DNA from: Streptomyces sp. NBC_00390 | GTDB taxonomy: Bacteria; Actinomycetota; Actinomycetes; Streptomycetales; Streptomycetaceae | DNA: 64,000 bases | Assembly: GCF_036057275.1 (NCBI RefSeq) | Contig: NZ_CP107945.1 | Coordinates: forward strand, 2,294,001-2,358,000 | Direction of reading: 5' to 3' | Shown here: one piece after another, positions 21,186-30,118 of the stretch | Position numbering within the stretch: position 1 is the stretch's first letter | Layout: each line of letters opens with the position of its first letter | Notes under the pieces: generated by a model | Told to the model about the DNA's origin: nothing | The model's database searches: none | Seen by the model: only the letters and a program-made list of their open reading frames with translations | Translations under genes and position numbers: made by a program

Positions 21186-21231
21186 ACGGACGGCGCCCGC
21201 CCCTCGCTCACGAGGGGCGGGCGCCGTCCGT
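21186..21231. terminator. Bidirectional hairpin terminator between the protease and hflX
   Basis: Perfect 21-bp arms (21186-21206 and 21211-21231) with a CTCA tetraloop, the longest inverted repeat in the window. It lies between two convergent genes. Confidence 0.9.
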
Positions 21232-21246
21232 CGCTACAGGTGGGCG

Positions 21247-22749
21247 TCAGTGCGTCACCGGGACATAGGGCGCCAGCGCTGCGGCCAGCTCCTCATGCAC
21301 CCGCGCCTTGAGCAGCGTGCCCTCCGTGGTGTGCTCCTCGGAGATCACCTCGCCGTCGGCGTGCACACGCGAGACCAGACCGCCCTGGGTGTAGGGCAGA
21401 AGAACCTCGATCTCGACCTGCGGCCGCGGCAGTTCCGCGTCGATCAGCTGCAGCAGCTGGTCGATGCCCCTGCCGGTCCGCGCGGACACGGCGATCGCAT
21501 GCCGCTCCAGGCGCATCAGGCGCTGCAGCACCAGCGGGTCGGCCGCGTCAGCCTTGTTGATCACCACGATCTCGGGCACGTCCACCGCGCCGACATCACG
21601 GATCACCTCGCGCACGGCGGCCAGCTGCTCCTCCGGTGCGGGATGCGATCCGTCCACCACGTGCAGGATCAGGTCGGAGTCACCGACCTCCTCCATAGTG
21701 GAACGGAAGGCCTCCACCAGGTGGTGCGGCAGATGCCGTACGAAACCGACGGTGTCGGCCAGGGTGTAGAGCCGGCCGCTCGGCGTCTCGGCCCGGCGGA
21801 CGGTCGGGTCCAGGGTGGCGAACAGCGCGTTCTCCACCAGGACACCGGCGCCCGTGAGGCGGTTGAGCAGGGACGACTTGCCCGCGTTGGTGTAGCCGGC
21901 GATGGCGACCGAGGGCACCTTGTTGCGCCGGCGCTCCTGTCGCTTGATCTCGCGGCCGGTCTTCATCTCCGCGATTTCCCGGCGCATCTTCGCCATCTTC
22001 TCGCGGATCCGACGACGGTCCGTCTCGATCTTGGTCTCACCGGGACCACGGGTGGCCATACCGCCGCCCGAGGAGCCGGAGCCACCGCCACCCATCTGCC
22101 GGGAAAGCGACTGACCCCAGCCGCGCAGCCGCGGCAGCATGTACTGCATCTGTGCGAGCGACACCTGCGCCTTGCCCTCTCGGGACTTGGCGTGCTGGGC
22201 GAAGATGTCGAGGATCAGGGCAGTGCGGTCGACCACCTTGACCTTGACGACGTCCTCGAGGTGGATCAGCTGGCCGGGGCTCAGCTCACCGTCGCACACG
22301 ACGGTGTCGGCCCCGGTTTCGAGCACGATGTCGCGCAGCTCGAACGCCTTGCCCGATCCGATGTAGGTGGCCGGGTCCGGCTTGTCACGGCGCTGGATGA
22401 CGCCGTCGAGCACGAGTGCGCCCGCGGTCTCTGCCAGCGCGGCGAGCTCCGCCAGGGAGTTCTCCGCGTCCTGCACGGTCCCCGAGGTCCAGACGCCGAC
22501 CAGCACCACACGCTCCAGGCGCAGCTGTCGGTACTCGACCTCGGTGACGTCCTCGAGCTCGGTGGAGAGGCCCGCCACACGCCGCAGCGCGGCGCGCTCC
22601 GAGCGGTCGAACTGATCGCCGTCCCGCTCCGTGTCGATCTCGTGGCTCCAGGCGACGTCCTCTTCCATCAGGGCATCGGCCCGAAGGCTCTCGGTACGCG
22701 TCTGCGCGAAGCTCTGCTCGTCCTGGGAAGGGGATGAAGAGGAGGTCAT
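21247..22749 (-). CDS. hflX: Ribosome-associated GTPase HflX
   Basis: HflX binds the 50S subunit and splits stalled or hibernating ribosomes. The 500-residue product has the HflX N-terminal domain (about 75-225, with DPATYIGSGKA at 125-135), a glycine/serine-rich linker GGGGSGSSGGG at 220-230, a coiled helix and the G domain with P-loop GYTNAGKSS (285-293), switch DTVGFV and NKAD. The N-terminal 70 residues are an acidic extension. ATG is preceded by AAGGATCC. It follows the M1 peptidase gene on the same strand after a hairpin. Confidence 0.95.
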   Translation of the reverse strand: MTSSSSPSQDEQSFAQTRTESLRADALMEEDVAWSHEIDTERDGDQFDRSERAALRRVAGLSTELEDVTEVEYRQLRLERVVLVGVWTSGTVQDAENSLAELAALAETAGALVLDGVIQRRDKPDPATYIGSGKAFELRDIVLETGADTVVCDGELSPGQLIHLEDVVKVKVVDRTALILDIFAQHAKSREGKAQVSLAQMQYMLPRLRGWGQSLSRQMGGGGSGSSGGGMATRGPGETKIETDRRRIREKMAKMRREIAEMKTGREIKRQERRRNKVPSVAIAGYTNAGKSSLLNRLTGAGVLVENALFATLDPTVRRAETPSGRLYTLADTVGFVRHLPHHLVEAFRSTMEEVGDSDLILHVVDGSHPAPEEQLAAVREVIRDVGAVDVPEIVVINKADAADPLVLQRLMRLERHAIAVSARTGRGIDQLLQLIDAELPRPQVEIEVLLPYTQGGLVSRVHADGEVISEEHTTEGTLLKARVHEELAAALAPYVPVTH

Positions 22750-22846
22750 TGGATCCTTACGTCGATGGAACAGCTGGTTGCCGGGATGTGCCGCGGACCG
22801 GGAAATCTCACCCGGTACAACCGTGACAACGTGTGACGGCCCCGGA

Positions 22847-22866
22847 TGATTCCCTCACGGGAATCA
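22847..22866 (-). terminator. Hairpin downstream of the M1 peptidase gene
   Basis: Perfect 8-bp arms TGATTCCC (22847-22854) and GGGAATCA (22859-22866) with a 4-nt loop, about 60 nt after the peptidase stop and upstream of hflX. Confidence 0.5.
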
Positions 22867-22928
22867 GGTGGCGACGCATCGCCGACCTGTCGATGGTCGC
22901 ACGGTCACGCTGCGGCGTCACGCAGGTT

Positions 22929-24428
22929 TCAGGGGGTGCCATGCCCTGCGGCGGCGTGCGGAGCGTCCGGCGCGGTGTTGCGCACCGGCGGCTCGCTGCG
23001 CCAGTCGGGATGGCCCGGCATCGGCGGCGTCCTCTTTGCGTACAGCCAGCCCTGGAAGAACTGCGTGAGGTCACGCCCCGCGATCTGCGATGCGAGCCGG
23101 GTGAAGTCCTGCGTTGAGGCAACGCCGTCGCGGTATCGGCGCACCCACTCGCGCTCGAGGCGGGCGAAGGCGTCCGTCCCGATCGTCTGGCGCAGCGCGT
23201 ACAGGACCAGGGCGCTGCCGTTGTACACCACAGGCCTGAAAATGCTGAGCTTCTTCCCGGGCGCCGGCGTCTCGGGCGCGGCGGGCGGTCCGCCCGCGGC
23301 ACGCCAGCCGTCGGAGTGCTGGTAGGCCAGCCGCATGCGCTTGACCAGCGACTGGTTCGCCTTCTCGTCGGCGTACAGCGCCTCGTACCAGGTGGCGTGT
23401 CCCTCGTTCAGCCACAGGTCGGCCCAGGTCCGGGGCGAGACGCTGTTGCCGAACCACTGGTGGGCGAGCTCGTGCACCATGACCGAGTCGACGTACCACA
23501 CCGGGAGCGCGGTGTTGGTGAACAGCGCGCGTTCGAAGAGCGAGAGAGTCTGCGTCTCCAGCTCGAATCCGGTCTCGGCGTCGGCGACCAGCAGCCCGTA
23601 CGTCTCGAAGGGATAGCGGCCGACCTTCTTTTCCATCCAGGTCACATGGGCGGGTGTCTTCTTCAGCCAGGGTTCGAGCCTGGTGCGGTCGGCGGTGGGG
23701 ACGACGTCGCGGACGGGCAGCCCGTGCGGCCCCTTCCGTTCGATCACGGTCGAGCGGCCGATGGCCACCTGGGCCAGTTCGGTGGCCATGGGGTGCTCGG
23801 TCCGATAGGCCCAGGTGGCGGTCCTGCCGTTCACGGCGTGAGCCAGCCGACGGCCGTTGGCCACCACCGTGTACGTGGCGGGGGCGGTGATCCGGAAGGT
23901 GAAATACGCCTTGTCCGCCGGGTGGTCGTTGGAGGGGAAGACGCGATGTGCGGCGTCCGCCTGGTTCGCCATCACCAGCCCGTCGCCGGTCCGGACCCAG
24001 CCGCCCGCGTCCATGGGGCCGCGGGGGTCACTGGTGTGAGTGACGGTGATCTGCATCATCGTGCCCCGCCGGACGACGGAGGACGGCTCGATGACGAGGT
24101 CCTCCCCCGCCGTGGCGAACTCGGCGGTCCGGCCGTTGACCTCCACCGTGCGCACCGTGCCGTGGTGGAAGTCGAGATTCACGCGCTCCAGCCGCTGCGT
24201 GGCCAGGGCGCCGATCCTGGTGACGGCGTCCAGCGGCTTGGAGTTGCTGCCCTTGTACGTGAATGCGATGTCGTATTCGAGGACGTCGTAACCGGGGTTG
24301 CCGAGCTGGGGGAACAGCCGGTCGCCGATGCCGAGGGGTTCGGGCGAGGGCACGGACGCGGCGACGAGAGCGACGGACGTGGCGGCGAGCAGTACGGCAC
24401 GCAGACGGCGCCGGGAAGAGTGCGGCAT
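22929..24428 (-). CDS. Secreted M1 family zinc metallopeptidase
   Basis: A 499-residue exported aminopeptidase-like protein. An Arg-rich signal peptide covers about residues 1-25. The N-terminal beta domain (about 45-230) precedes the catalytic domain with the zinc motif HELAH (319-323, then QWFGNSV) and the third ligand E342 in NEGHATWYE. The strand equivalent to GAMEN reads FELETQTL, a variant seen in secreted actinobacterial members. It ends at about residue 480 without the long C-terminal domain of PepN, so it is a short form. It is 75 nt downstream of rshA on the same strand. Substrate unknown. Confidence 0.88.
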   Translation of the reverse strand: MPHSSRRRLRAVLLAATSVALVAASVPSPEPLGIGDRLFPQLGNPGYDVLEYDIAFTYKGSNSKPLDAVTRIGALATQRLERVNLDFHHGTVRTVEVNGRTAEFATAGEDLVIEPSSVVRRGTMMQITVTHTSDPRGPMDAGGWVRTGDGLVMANQADAAHRVFPSNDHPADKAYFTFRITAPATYTVVANGRRLAHAVNGRTATWAYRTEHPMATELAQVAIGRSTVIERKGPHGLPVRDVVPTADRTRLEPWLKKTPAHVTWMEKKVGRYPFETYGLLVADAETGFELETQTLSLFERALFTNTALPVWYVDSVMVHELAHQWFGNSVSPRTWADLWLNEGHATWYEALYADEKANQSLVKRMRLAYQHSDGWRAAGGPPAAPETPAPGKKLSIFRPVVYNGSALVLYALRQTIGTDAFARLEREWVRRYRDGVASTQDFTRLASQIAGRDLTQFFQGWLYAKRTPPMPGHPDWRSEPPVRNTAPDAPHAAAGHGTP

Positions 24429-24503
24429 GCATTACGGCTACCAGCGCGCCCGGCGTGTCCGGTGACGGCACGCGACAGACGCGTGTGCACCACCCGAACG
24501 ATG

Positions 24504-26582
24504 TCAGCCGGTGGCCGCCGGATGCTGGGCGCGGCTCACGTCGTACACCCCTGGAACGTCCCGCATGGCGCGCATCAGAGCGGGAAGCCCGGCGGAATCA
24601 GGGAGTTGGAGGGTGTACGTGTGCCGTACGCGCTGCTGGCTGGGAGGCTCGACCGTGGCCGAGACGATCGCCGCGCCCTGGGTTGCGATCGCTTCCGTGA
24701 GATCCGCGAGCAGTCGCGGGCGTCCGAAGGACTCGGCGATCAGCGTGACCCGGCACTCGGCGGTGTCGCCCCAGCGCACCGGCACGGGCTCACGGCCGGT
24801 CTCCTTCATCCGGGTCACCCCGGGACACTGGGCACGGTGGACGGTCACGGCGCCGCCCCTCACGGCAAAGCCGATGACAGCGTCGGGCGGCACGGGTGTG
24901 CAGCACCCGGCGAGCCGTACAGTCGCTTCGGGCAGGTCGACCACGGCGTTCGCGACCGTGGGGCGGTCGGCGGTGACCGGGGCGGGGCGGCGGGGGGCGG
25001 CCGAAGGGGTGCTCGCGCCTTCCGGGTGGGTGTCCAGCCAGCCCTTGATCGCGATGCGCGCCGCGGGTGTGCGGGCGTGGTCCAGCCAGTCGGGCGACGG
25101 TCCGGACGCCGAGTCCTGGGCGAGCAGCAGATGCACCGTGTCACCGTCTCTCAGGACGGTGCTCAAGGTCGCGAGCCGGCCGTTGACCCGGGCGCCGATG
25201 CAGGCGTGCGCCTCTCCTCCGTACTGCGCGTAGGCGGCGTCGACACAGCTCGCACCGGCGGGCAGGCCGAGCGCCCGGCCGTCGGCGCGGAAGACGGTGA
25301 TCTCACGGTCCTGCGCGAGATCCGCACGCAATGAGGTCCAGAAGGTGTCGGGGTCGGGGGCGGACTGCTGCCATTCCAGAAGGCGGGAGAGCCAGCCGGG
25401 CCGGGTGGGGTCGGCGCGCTCGCCGTCGAGCGGTTCGGCGCCTTCGACGGGTACGTAGGGGTTGCCGAGCGCGATCACTCCCGCCTCGGCGACCTTGTGC
25501 ATCTGGTGCGTACGGATGAGGACTTCGACGATGGCGCCTTCGGGGCCCGCGACCGCCGTGTGCAGCGACTGGTAGAGGTTGAACTTGGGGGCGGCGATGA
25601 AGTCCTTGAACTCGGAGATCACCGGGGTGAAGCAGGTGTGCAGTTCGCCGAGCACCCCGTAGCAGTCGGCGTCCTCGCCGACGAGTACCAGCAGCCGGCC
25701 GAAGTCGGTGCTGCGCAGTTCGGTCCGTTTGAGACAGGCACGGTGCACGGAGACGAAGTGTCTTGGTCTGATGAGGACTTCGGAACTGATGCCCGCGTCG
25801 CGCAGCACACCCCGGAAGTCGTCGGCGACGGCGGCGAGCGCGTCGCAGGCCGTGGAGTTCTCCGCGATCAGCGCGCGGGTGCGTTCGTACTCCTCGGGGT
25901 GCAGGATCGCGAAGACGAGGTCTTCCAGCTCGGTCTTGAGCGCCTGCACACCGAGCCGTTCGGCGAGCGGGATGAGCACGTCGCGGGTGACCTTGGCGAT
26001 CCGGGCCTGTTTCTCGGGACGCATCACGCCGAGGGTGCGCATGTTGTGCAGCCGGTCGGCGAGTTTGATGGACATCACGCGGACGTCATTGCCGGTGGCG
26101 ACGAGCATCTTTCTGAATGTCTCTGGTTCGGCGGCTGCTCCGTAGTCGACCTTTTCGAGTTTGGTGACCCCGTCGACGAGGTAGCACACCTCCGAGCCGA
26201 ACTCCTCGCGCACCTGATCGAGCGTCACTTCGGTGTCCTCGACGGTGTCGTGCAGCAGGGACGCGGTCAATGTGGTGGTCTCCGCACCCAGTTCCGCGAG
26301 GATCAGGGTGACGGCGAGCGGATGGGTGATGTACGGCTCGCCGCTCTTGCGGAACTGTCCGCGATGGGAGGATTCCGCCAGAACATATGCCTTGTGCAGG
26401 ATGGTCAGGTCGGCGTCCGGGTGGTGCGCCCGGTGGACGTCGGCGACATGGCTGATGGCGTCGGGGAGCCGGTCGCGGCCGGTGGTGCCGAGCAGCGCGG
26501 CGCGGCCCAGCCTGCGGAGGTCGATCCTGGGGCGGCCGCGCCTGCGACTGTGGGCACCAGGGTTGGCGGCCTCTGCACTCAT
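24504..26582 (-). CDS. rshA: RelA/SpoT homologue RshA with intact hydrolase and altered synthetase motifs
   Basis: The 692-residue protein has the bifunctional (p)ppGpp enzyme layout: HD hydrolase (about 60-230), synthetase-like domain (265-370), TGS (427-488) and a C-terminal ACT/RIS region. The hydrolase looks complete: HRGQFRKSGEPYITHP, H111-D112 in HDTVED and LADRLHNMR at 175-182. The synthetase keeps LYQSLHT (336-342) but reads IRPRH where GRPKH is usual, EFKD (324-327) where long RSHs have RFKD, and EVLIRT instead of EVQIRT; the AHWxYK stretch is missing. It may act mainly as a hydrolase. ATG at 26582 follows GGAGGTG. Matches the position and type of S. coelicolor rshA, which is distinct from its relA. 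Confidence 0.9.
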   Translation of the reverse strand: MSAEAANPGAHSRRRGRPRIDLRRLGRAALLGTTGRDRLPDAISHVADVHRAHHPDADLTILHKAYVLAESSHRGQFRKSGEPYITHPLAVTLILAELGAETTTLTASLLHDTVEDTEVTLDQVREEFGSEVCYLVDGVTKLEKVDYGAAAEPETFRKMLVATGNDVRVMSIKLADRLHNMRTLGVMRPEKQARIAKVTRDVLIPLAERLGVQALKTELEDLVFAILHPEEYERTRALIAENSTACDALAAVADDFRGVLRDAGISSEVLIRPRHFVSVHRACLKRTELRSTDFGRLLVLVGEDADCYGVLGELHTCFTPVISEFKDFIAAPKFNLYQSLHTAVAGPEGAIVEVLIRTHQMHKVAEAGVIALGNPYVPVEGAEPLDGERADPTRPGWLSRLLEWQQSAPDPDTFWTSLRADLAQDREITVFRADGRALGLPAGASCVDAAYAQYGGEAHACIGARVNGRLATLSTVLRDGDTVHLLLAQDSASGPSPDWLDHARTPAARIAIKGWLDTHPEGASTPSAAPRRPAPVTADRPTVANAVVDLPEATVRLAGCCTPVPPDAVIGFAVRGGAVTVHRAQCPGVTRMKETGREPVPVRWGDTAECRVTLIAESFGRPRLLADLTEAIATQGAAIVSATVEPPSQQRVRHTYTLQLPDSAGLPALMRAMRDVPGVYDVSRAQHPAATG

Positions 26583-26722
26583 GGGGCACCTCCGGCTGCT
26601 TCGACCGGCGGTGGGAAAGGCAGGCGTGCCCTCCGGGCCGGTGCTTGATGCTACCGAGCCCACCACGTGGCGCAGTCCCGCTCTCGCTCAGCGTGAACCG
26701 GATCACCCATTCGAGCGAAGCT

Positions 26723-27625
26723 CTATACGTGCACGGTTTCGAGCAGGGCCGGATCGATGTACCCCTCAGCGACGATCACGGCGGGGCCGGTCATCTCGAT
26801 CTCGCCGTCGGGCTGTTCCGTGATCAGCAGACGGCCGCCGGGCAGATCGACGGTGTAGGTGACGGGCACGCCGGTCACCGTGGGGTCCCCTCCGTCCCGG
26901 CGGGCGGCCGCGACGGCGACAGCACACGCGCCGGTGCCGCAGGAGCGGGTCTCGCCGGAGCCGCGCTCGTGCACGCGCATGGCGACATGACGCTCGCCGC
27001 GGCCGACGACGAATTCGATGTTCACCCCGTCGGGGTAGACGGATGCCGGGCTGAACGGCGGTACGGAGTACAGGTCTCCGGCGTGGCCCAGGTCCTCGAC
27101 GAAGGCGACCGCGTGCGGGTTGCCCATGTTCACGTTCGTCGCGGGCCAACTGCGGGCCCCGATGGTGACGGTGACGCCGTCGGCGGGCAGCAGCGCGCGG
27201 CCCATGGCGACGGTGATGTCACCGGCGGCGGATCCGTCCGGCGCCGCCTTGGCGAGGTGGACCTTCTTGACGCCGCCGCGGGTGGCGACGGCCAGATCAC
27301 CGGCGTCGACATGGCCCGCGCGCTGGAGGTAGCGGGCGAAGACGCGTACGCCGTTGCCGCACATCTCGGCGATGGAGCCGTCGGAGTTGCGGTAGTCCAT
27401 GAACCATTCGGCCTCGTCGGCCATGTGCTTCGCCTCGGGGTGGGCGGCGGACCGCACGACGTGCAGCAGCCCGTCGCCGCCGATTCCACCCCGGCGGTCG
27501 CACAGCCTGGCGACGGCCGCGGCGGGCAGCTCATGGACGTTGTCGGGGTCGGGGACGATCACGAAGTCGTTCTCGGTCCCGTGGCCCTTGAGGAAGGCGA
27601 TCGGCGAGGTCTGCGAGGTGCTCAC
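26723..27625 (-). CDS. dapF: Diaminopimelate epimerase
   Basis: DapF converts LL- to meso-diaminopimelate for lysine and peptidoglycan (Streptomyces walls carry LL-DAP, so meso is mainly for lysine). The 300-residue protein has the two symmetrical halves with the catalytic cysteines C89 (MCGNGVR) and C229 (SCGTGA). Start is uncertain: GTG at 27625 begins STSQTSPIAF, while an ATG at 27634 adds three residues; neither has a strong ribosome site. It lies between the membrane protein gene and rshA, all leftward. Confidence 0.95.
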   Translation of the reverse strand: MSTSQTSPIAFLKGHGTENDFVIVPDPDNVHELPAAAVARLCDRRGGIGGDGLLHVVRSAAHPEAKHMADEAEWFMDYRNSDGSIAEMCGNGVRVFARYLQRAGHVDAGDLAVATRGGVKKVHLAKAAPDGSAAGDITVAMGRALLPADGVTVTIGARSWPATNVNMGNPHAVAFVEDLGHAGDLYSVPPFSPASVYPDGVNIEFVVGRGERHVAMRVHERGSGETRSCGTGACAVAVAAARRDGGDPTVTGVPVTYTVDLPGGRLLITEQPDGEIEMTGPAVIVAEGYIDPALLETVHV

Positions 27626-27785
27626 GCCCACCATCGTACGAGGGGGGCCGGGACACCCACCGCTGCGGTCGGCCCGCGGACCCGCCCATCGGATCGGGCA
27701 GGACAGCTCAGCGACATCCGGGACGGACGTTGCGGGGCCGAGAGCCCGGCAGGATCCAAAGGAGGACCGACCGGTATACGGGCCT

Positions 27786-28226
27786 TCAACGGAGGCGGGC
27801 CACCCGCCACACGGCGAGGGCGACCAGGACCGCGCTCACTCCCACGTACAGGGCGATCACACGCCAGTCGGGGCGCTCGCCGGAGCCGCGGGCCGGCAGG
27901 CCCGGCCAGGTGTGTCCGACGCGGCGGGCGGCCATCATGGCCCAGCCGGCGGCGCAGCAGCTGATCAGCAGTCCCAGCATGGCGACGACCGCGCCGCCGT
28001 CACCGGTGCCGAAGGCCAGCGGGAAGGCGAACATCAGCGAGCCGACAGCGGCGAGCATCACGATCGGGGCGAGCTGCCAGATCCGCAGCCGTCGCTGCGG
28101 GCGCAGTTCGACCTCGACCTCGTCGGCGACAACGACGTGCTCGTCGGGCCCGTCCGGACTCAGACCGGGCGCGCCGTCCACGGTGTCCCGTCGTTCCCGC
28201 TCTGTGTCGCGAGGGCCGGCCTCCAT
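27786..28226 (-). CDS. Uncharacterised membrane protein between miaA and dapF
   Basis: A 146-residue protein with an acidic, charged N-terminus (about 1-58), two adjacent hydrophobic helices (about 63-103) and a third at the C-terminus (about 120-140). I do not recognise a family. The start is uncertain: ATG at 28226 is 10 nt after GGGAGGG, and a GTG at 28232 lies 4 nt after it. It is flanked by miaA (about 100 nt upstream) and dapF in a leftward series, an order I believe is shared among Streptomyces. No function inferred. Confidence 0.65.
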   Translation of the reverse strand: MEAGPRDTERERRDTVDGAPGLSPDGPDEHVVVADEVEVELRPQRRLRIWQLAPIVMLAAVGSLMFAFPLAFGTGDGGAVVAMLGLLISCCAAGWAMMAARRVGHTWPGLPARGSGERPDWRVIALYVGVSAVLVALAVWRVARLR

Positions 28227-28332
28227 CGCCACGCGCCCTCCCAACTCGGACTCAGCTGTCGATCGATGCTCGATGATGGCACGCTCCGGGGGCCCGGATT
28301 GACGGCCGGAGCGTCCCGATGCCATCACGTGA

Positions 28333-29271
28333 TCAGGCTGTGACCGCTCGTTCGATCAACGCCAGCGCCAGGTGCGGAAGTTCCCTCCGGCCCTCGGCCG
28401 CGCCGCTCAGCCAGTGCACTCGCGGGTCGCGCCGGAACCAGGAGTCCTGGCGGCGCGCGAAGCGTTTGGTGGCGCGCACGGTTTCCTCCCGCGCCTGCTG
28501 GTCGGTGCACTCCCCCGCGAGCGCCGTGAGCACCTGCTGGTAACCCAGGGCCCGGGATGCGGTGCGCCCCTCACGCAGTCCCTGCGCCTCCAGAGTGCGC
28601 ACCTCGTCCACCAGTCCGGCCTCCCACATCCGGTCCACCCGCCGCGCGATGCGCTCGTCGAGCTCGGGCCGGGCGACATCGACGCCGATCTGCACGGTGT
28701 CGTACACAGCGTCATGACCAGGAAGATTGGCGGTGAACGGCCTCCCGGTGATCTCGATGACCTCCAGCGCCCGCACGATGCGGCGACCATTGCTCGGCAG
28801 GATCGCCAGGGCTGCCTCGGGGTCGGCGGCGGCCAGCCGTGCGTGCAGCGCCCCGGAGCCGCGCACCGTGAGTTCCTCCTCGAGCCGCGCGCGCACATCG
28901 GGGTCGGTGCCGGGGAACTCGAGTGCGTCGATGGCACCGCGTACATAGAGCCCGGAGCCGCCCACGAGGACGGGGGTGCGGCCCTCGGCGAGCAGCCGGT
29001 CGATCTCGGCCCTGGCCAGCCTCTGGTACTCGGCGACGCTCGCGGTCTCGGTGATGTCCCAGATGTCGAGGAGATGATGCGGGATGCCGCCGCGTTCCTC
29101 GGTCGTCAGCTTGGCGGTGCCGATGTCCATCCCCCGGTAGAGCTGCATGGAGTCGGCGTTGACGACCTCGCCGTTCAGCCGCTGGGCAAGGAATACCCCC
29201 AGGTCGGACTTTCCGGCCGCAGTGGGACCGACGACGGCGATGACCCGCGGTGCGGGAGCTGCACTTCTCAC
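28333..29271 (-). CDS. miaA: tRNA dimethylallyltransferase
   Basis: MiaA adds the dimethylallyl group to A37 of tRNAs reading UNN codons; MiaB, also in this window, then methylthiolates it. The 312-residue protein has the P-loop GPTAAGKS (about 15-22), [15 protein letters not shown], and GGSGLYV, all conserved in the family. I chose GTG at 29271 (RSAAPAPRV), consistent with family length; the longer frame adds 18 residues. It is divergent from the small gene at 29452. Confidence 0.96.
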   Translation of the reverse strand: MRSAAPAPRVIAVVGPTAAGKSDLGVFLAQRLNGEVVNADSMQLYRGMDIGTAKLTTEERGGIPHHLLDIWDITETASVAEYQRLARAEIDRLLAEGRTPVLVGGSGLYVRGAIDALEFPGTDPDVRARLEEELTVRGSGALHARLAAADPEAALAILPSNGRRIVRALEVIEITGRPFTANLPGHDAVYDTVQIGVDVARPELDERIARRVDRMWEAGLVDEVRTLEAQGLREGRTASRALGYQQVLTALAGECTDQQAREETVRATKRFARRQDSWFRRDPRVHWLSGAAEGRRELPHLALALIERAVTA

Positions 29272-29451
29272 TGCCCCAGTCTCGCAAACCCCGGCACCGT
29301 CCCCGAACGAGCGAGGTGACGTCACGGAGAGCGCTTCGTTGCCTGTTACGAGGTTTCGCGCGCCGGTTTCGGGCCGGTGCCCGTGGGCGGCGCAATGGGA
29401 CGCTCCGGGCAGCGCGGGCCCTCGCCCACACGAGTACGCTATGGAGTAGAT

Positions 29452-29745
29452 ATGGGTGTTTTTTCATGGTTTCGCAGTAAGCCCACGGTGACGGCCGAGG
29501 CATCGACCGAGGAGGCCGGCACCACGGGCCTCGCGGCCGGGTCCGCGGCCGGCACCACGTCCGGTCCGGCATCGGACACAGAGGGGCCCGCCCGCGCAGA
29601 GGCCGGGCTCACCGAGGAGACCGGGGCCGACGAGACGGAGAGCGTCCCATCCGGGCCCGCTGCAGTGGAGGGCGTGGAGATCCCGAAGCAGCAGTCGGCC
29701 GGGGAGGCGGCGGACAACGAAGCCGGGGAAGGCGCCCGTAAGTAG
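29452..29745 (+). CDS. Small Ala/Glu/Thr-rich protein of unknown function
   Basis: A 97-residue product with a short aromatic N-terminus ([10 protein letters not shown]) and then about 85 residues of low-complexity Ala, Glu, Gly and Thr, without membrane helices. GGAG lies 8 nt before the ATG. The composition predicts a disordered protein. It is followed 24 nt later by an MT0933-type antitoxin gene, so they are likely co-transcribed. I do not recognise a family and assign no function. Confidence 0.6.
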   Translation: MGVFSWFRSKPTVTAEASTEEAGTTGLAAGSAAGTTSGPASDTEGPARAEAGLTEETGADETESVPSGPAAVEGVEIPKQQSAGEAADNEAGEGARK

Positions 29746-29769
29746 TCCCCCGACGAGGGAAGGTGACCC

Positions 29770-30009
29770 ATGGGCTTCATGGACACTTTGAAGGCCAAGC
29801 TCGCCCCGGCGAAGGACAAGGTCTCCCACTTCGCCCTGGAACACGAGGACAAGTTCGGGCAGCGCCTCGACAAGGCCGCACACAAGGTCGACACCACGAC
29901 CAAGGGCAAGTACAGCAGCAAGATCGAGACCGGCACCGGCAAGGCCAAGGAGACCCTGGGCCGCATCGCGCACAAGGACGACGGCATGACACCACCGCCG
30001 GCCTCGTGA
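29770..30009 (+). CDS. MT0933-type antitoxin-like small protein
   Basis: A 79-residue Lys-rich protein starting MGFMDTLKAKLAPAKDKV, with the DKAAHKVD and TGTGKAKE stretches typical of the MT0933/Rv0909 antitoxin family. It lacks a DNA-binding motif. GGGAAGG precedes the ATG. In mycobacteria this family is paired with a toxin gene, but here no toxin-like gene is next to it: upstream is the disordered protein and downstream a terminator. The antitoxin label is therefore a family name, not a demonstrated role. Confidence 0.75.
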   Translation: MGFMDTLKAKLAPAKDKVSHFALEHEDKFGQRLDKAAHKVDTTTKGKYSSKIETGTGKAKETLGRIAHKDDGMTPPPAS

Positions 30010-30035
30010 GTCCACGTTCGTGAGTTCACCGCAGA

Positions 30036-30066
30036 ACGGCCGTGGAGCGCTTCGCTCCACGGCCGT
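30036..30066. terminator. Bidirectional hairpin terminator
   Basis: Perfect 14-bp arms ACGGCCGTGGAGCG (30036-30049) and complement (30053-30066) with a 3-nt loop, between the antitoxin-like gene and the convergent LigB-like gene. Confidence 0.8.
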
Positions 30067-30118
30067 CCTCACGTTCGCGACTCCGCGCTCCGGCTGGGGC
30101 TACCGGCTGCAGGTGACC

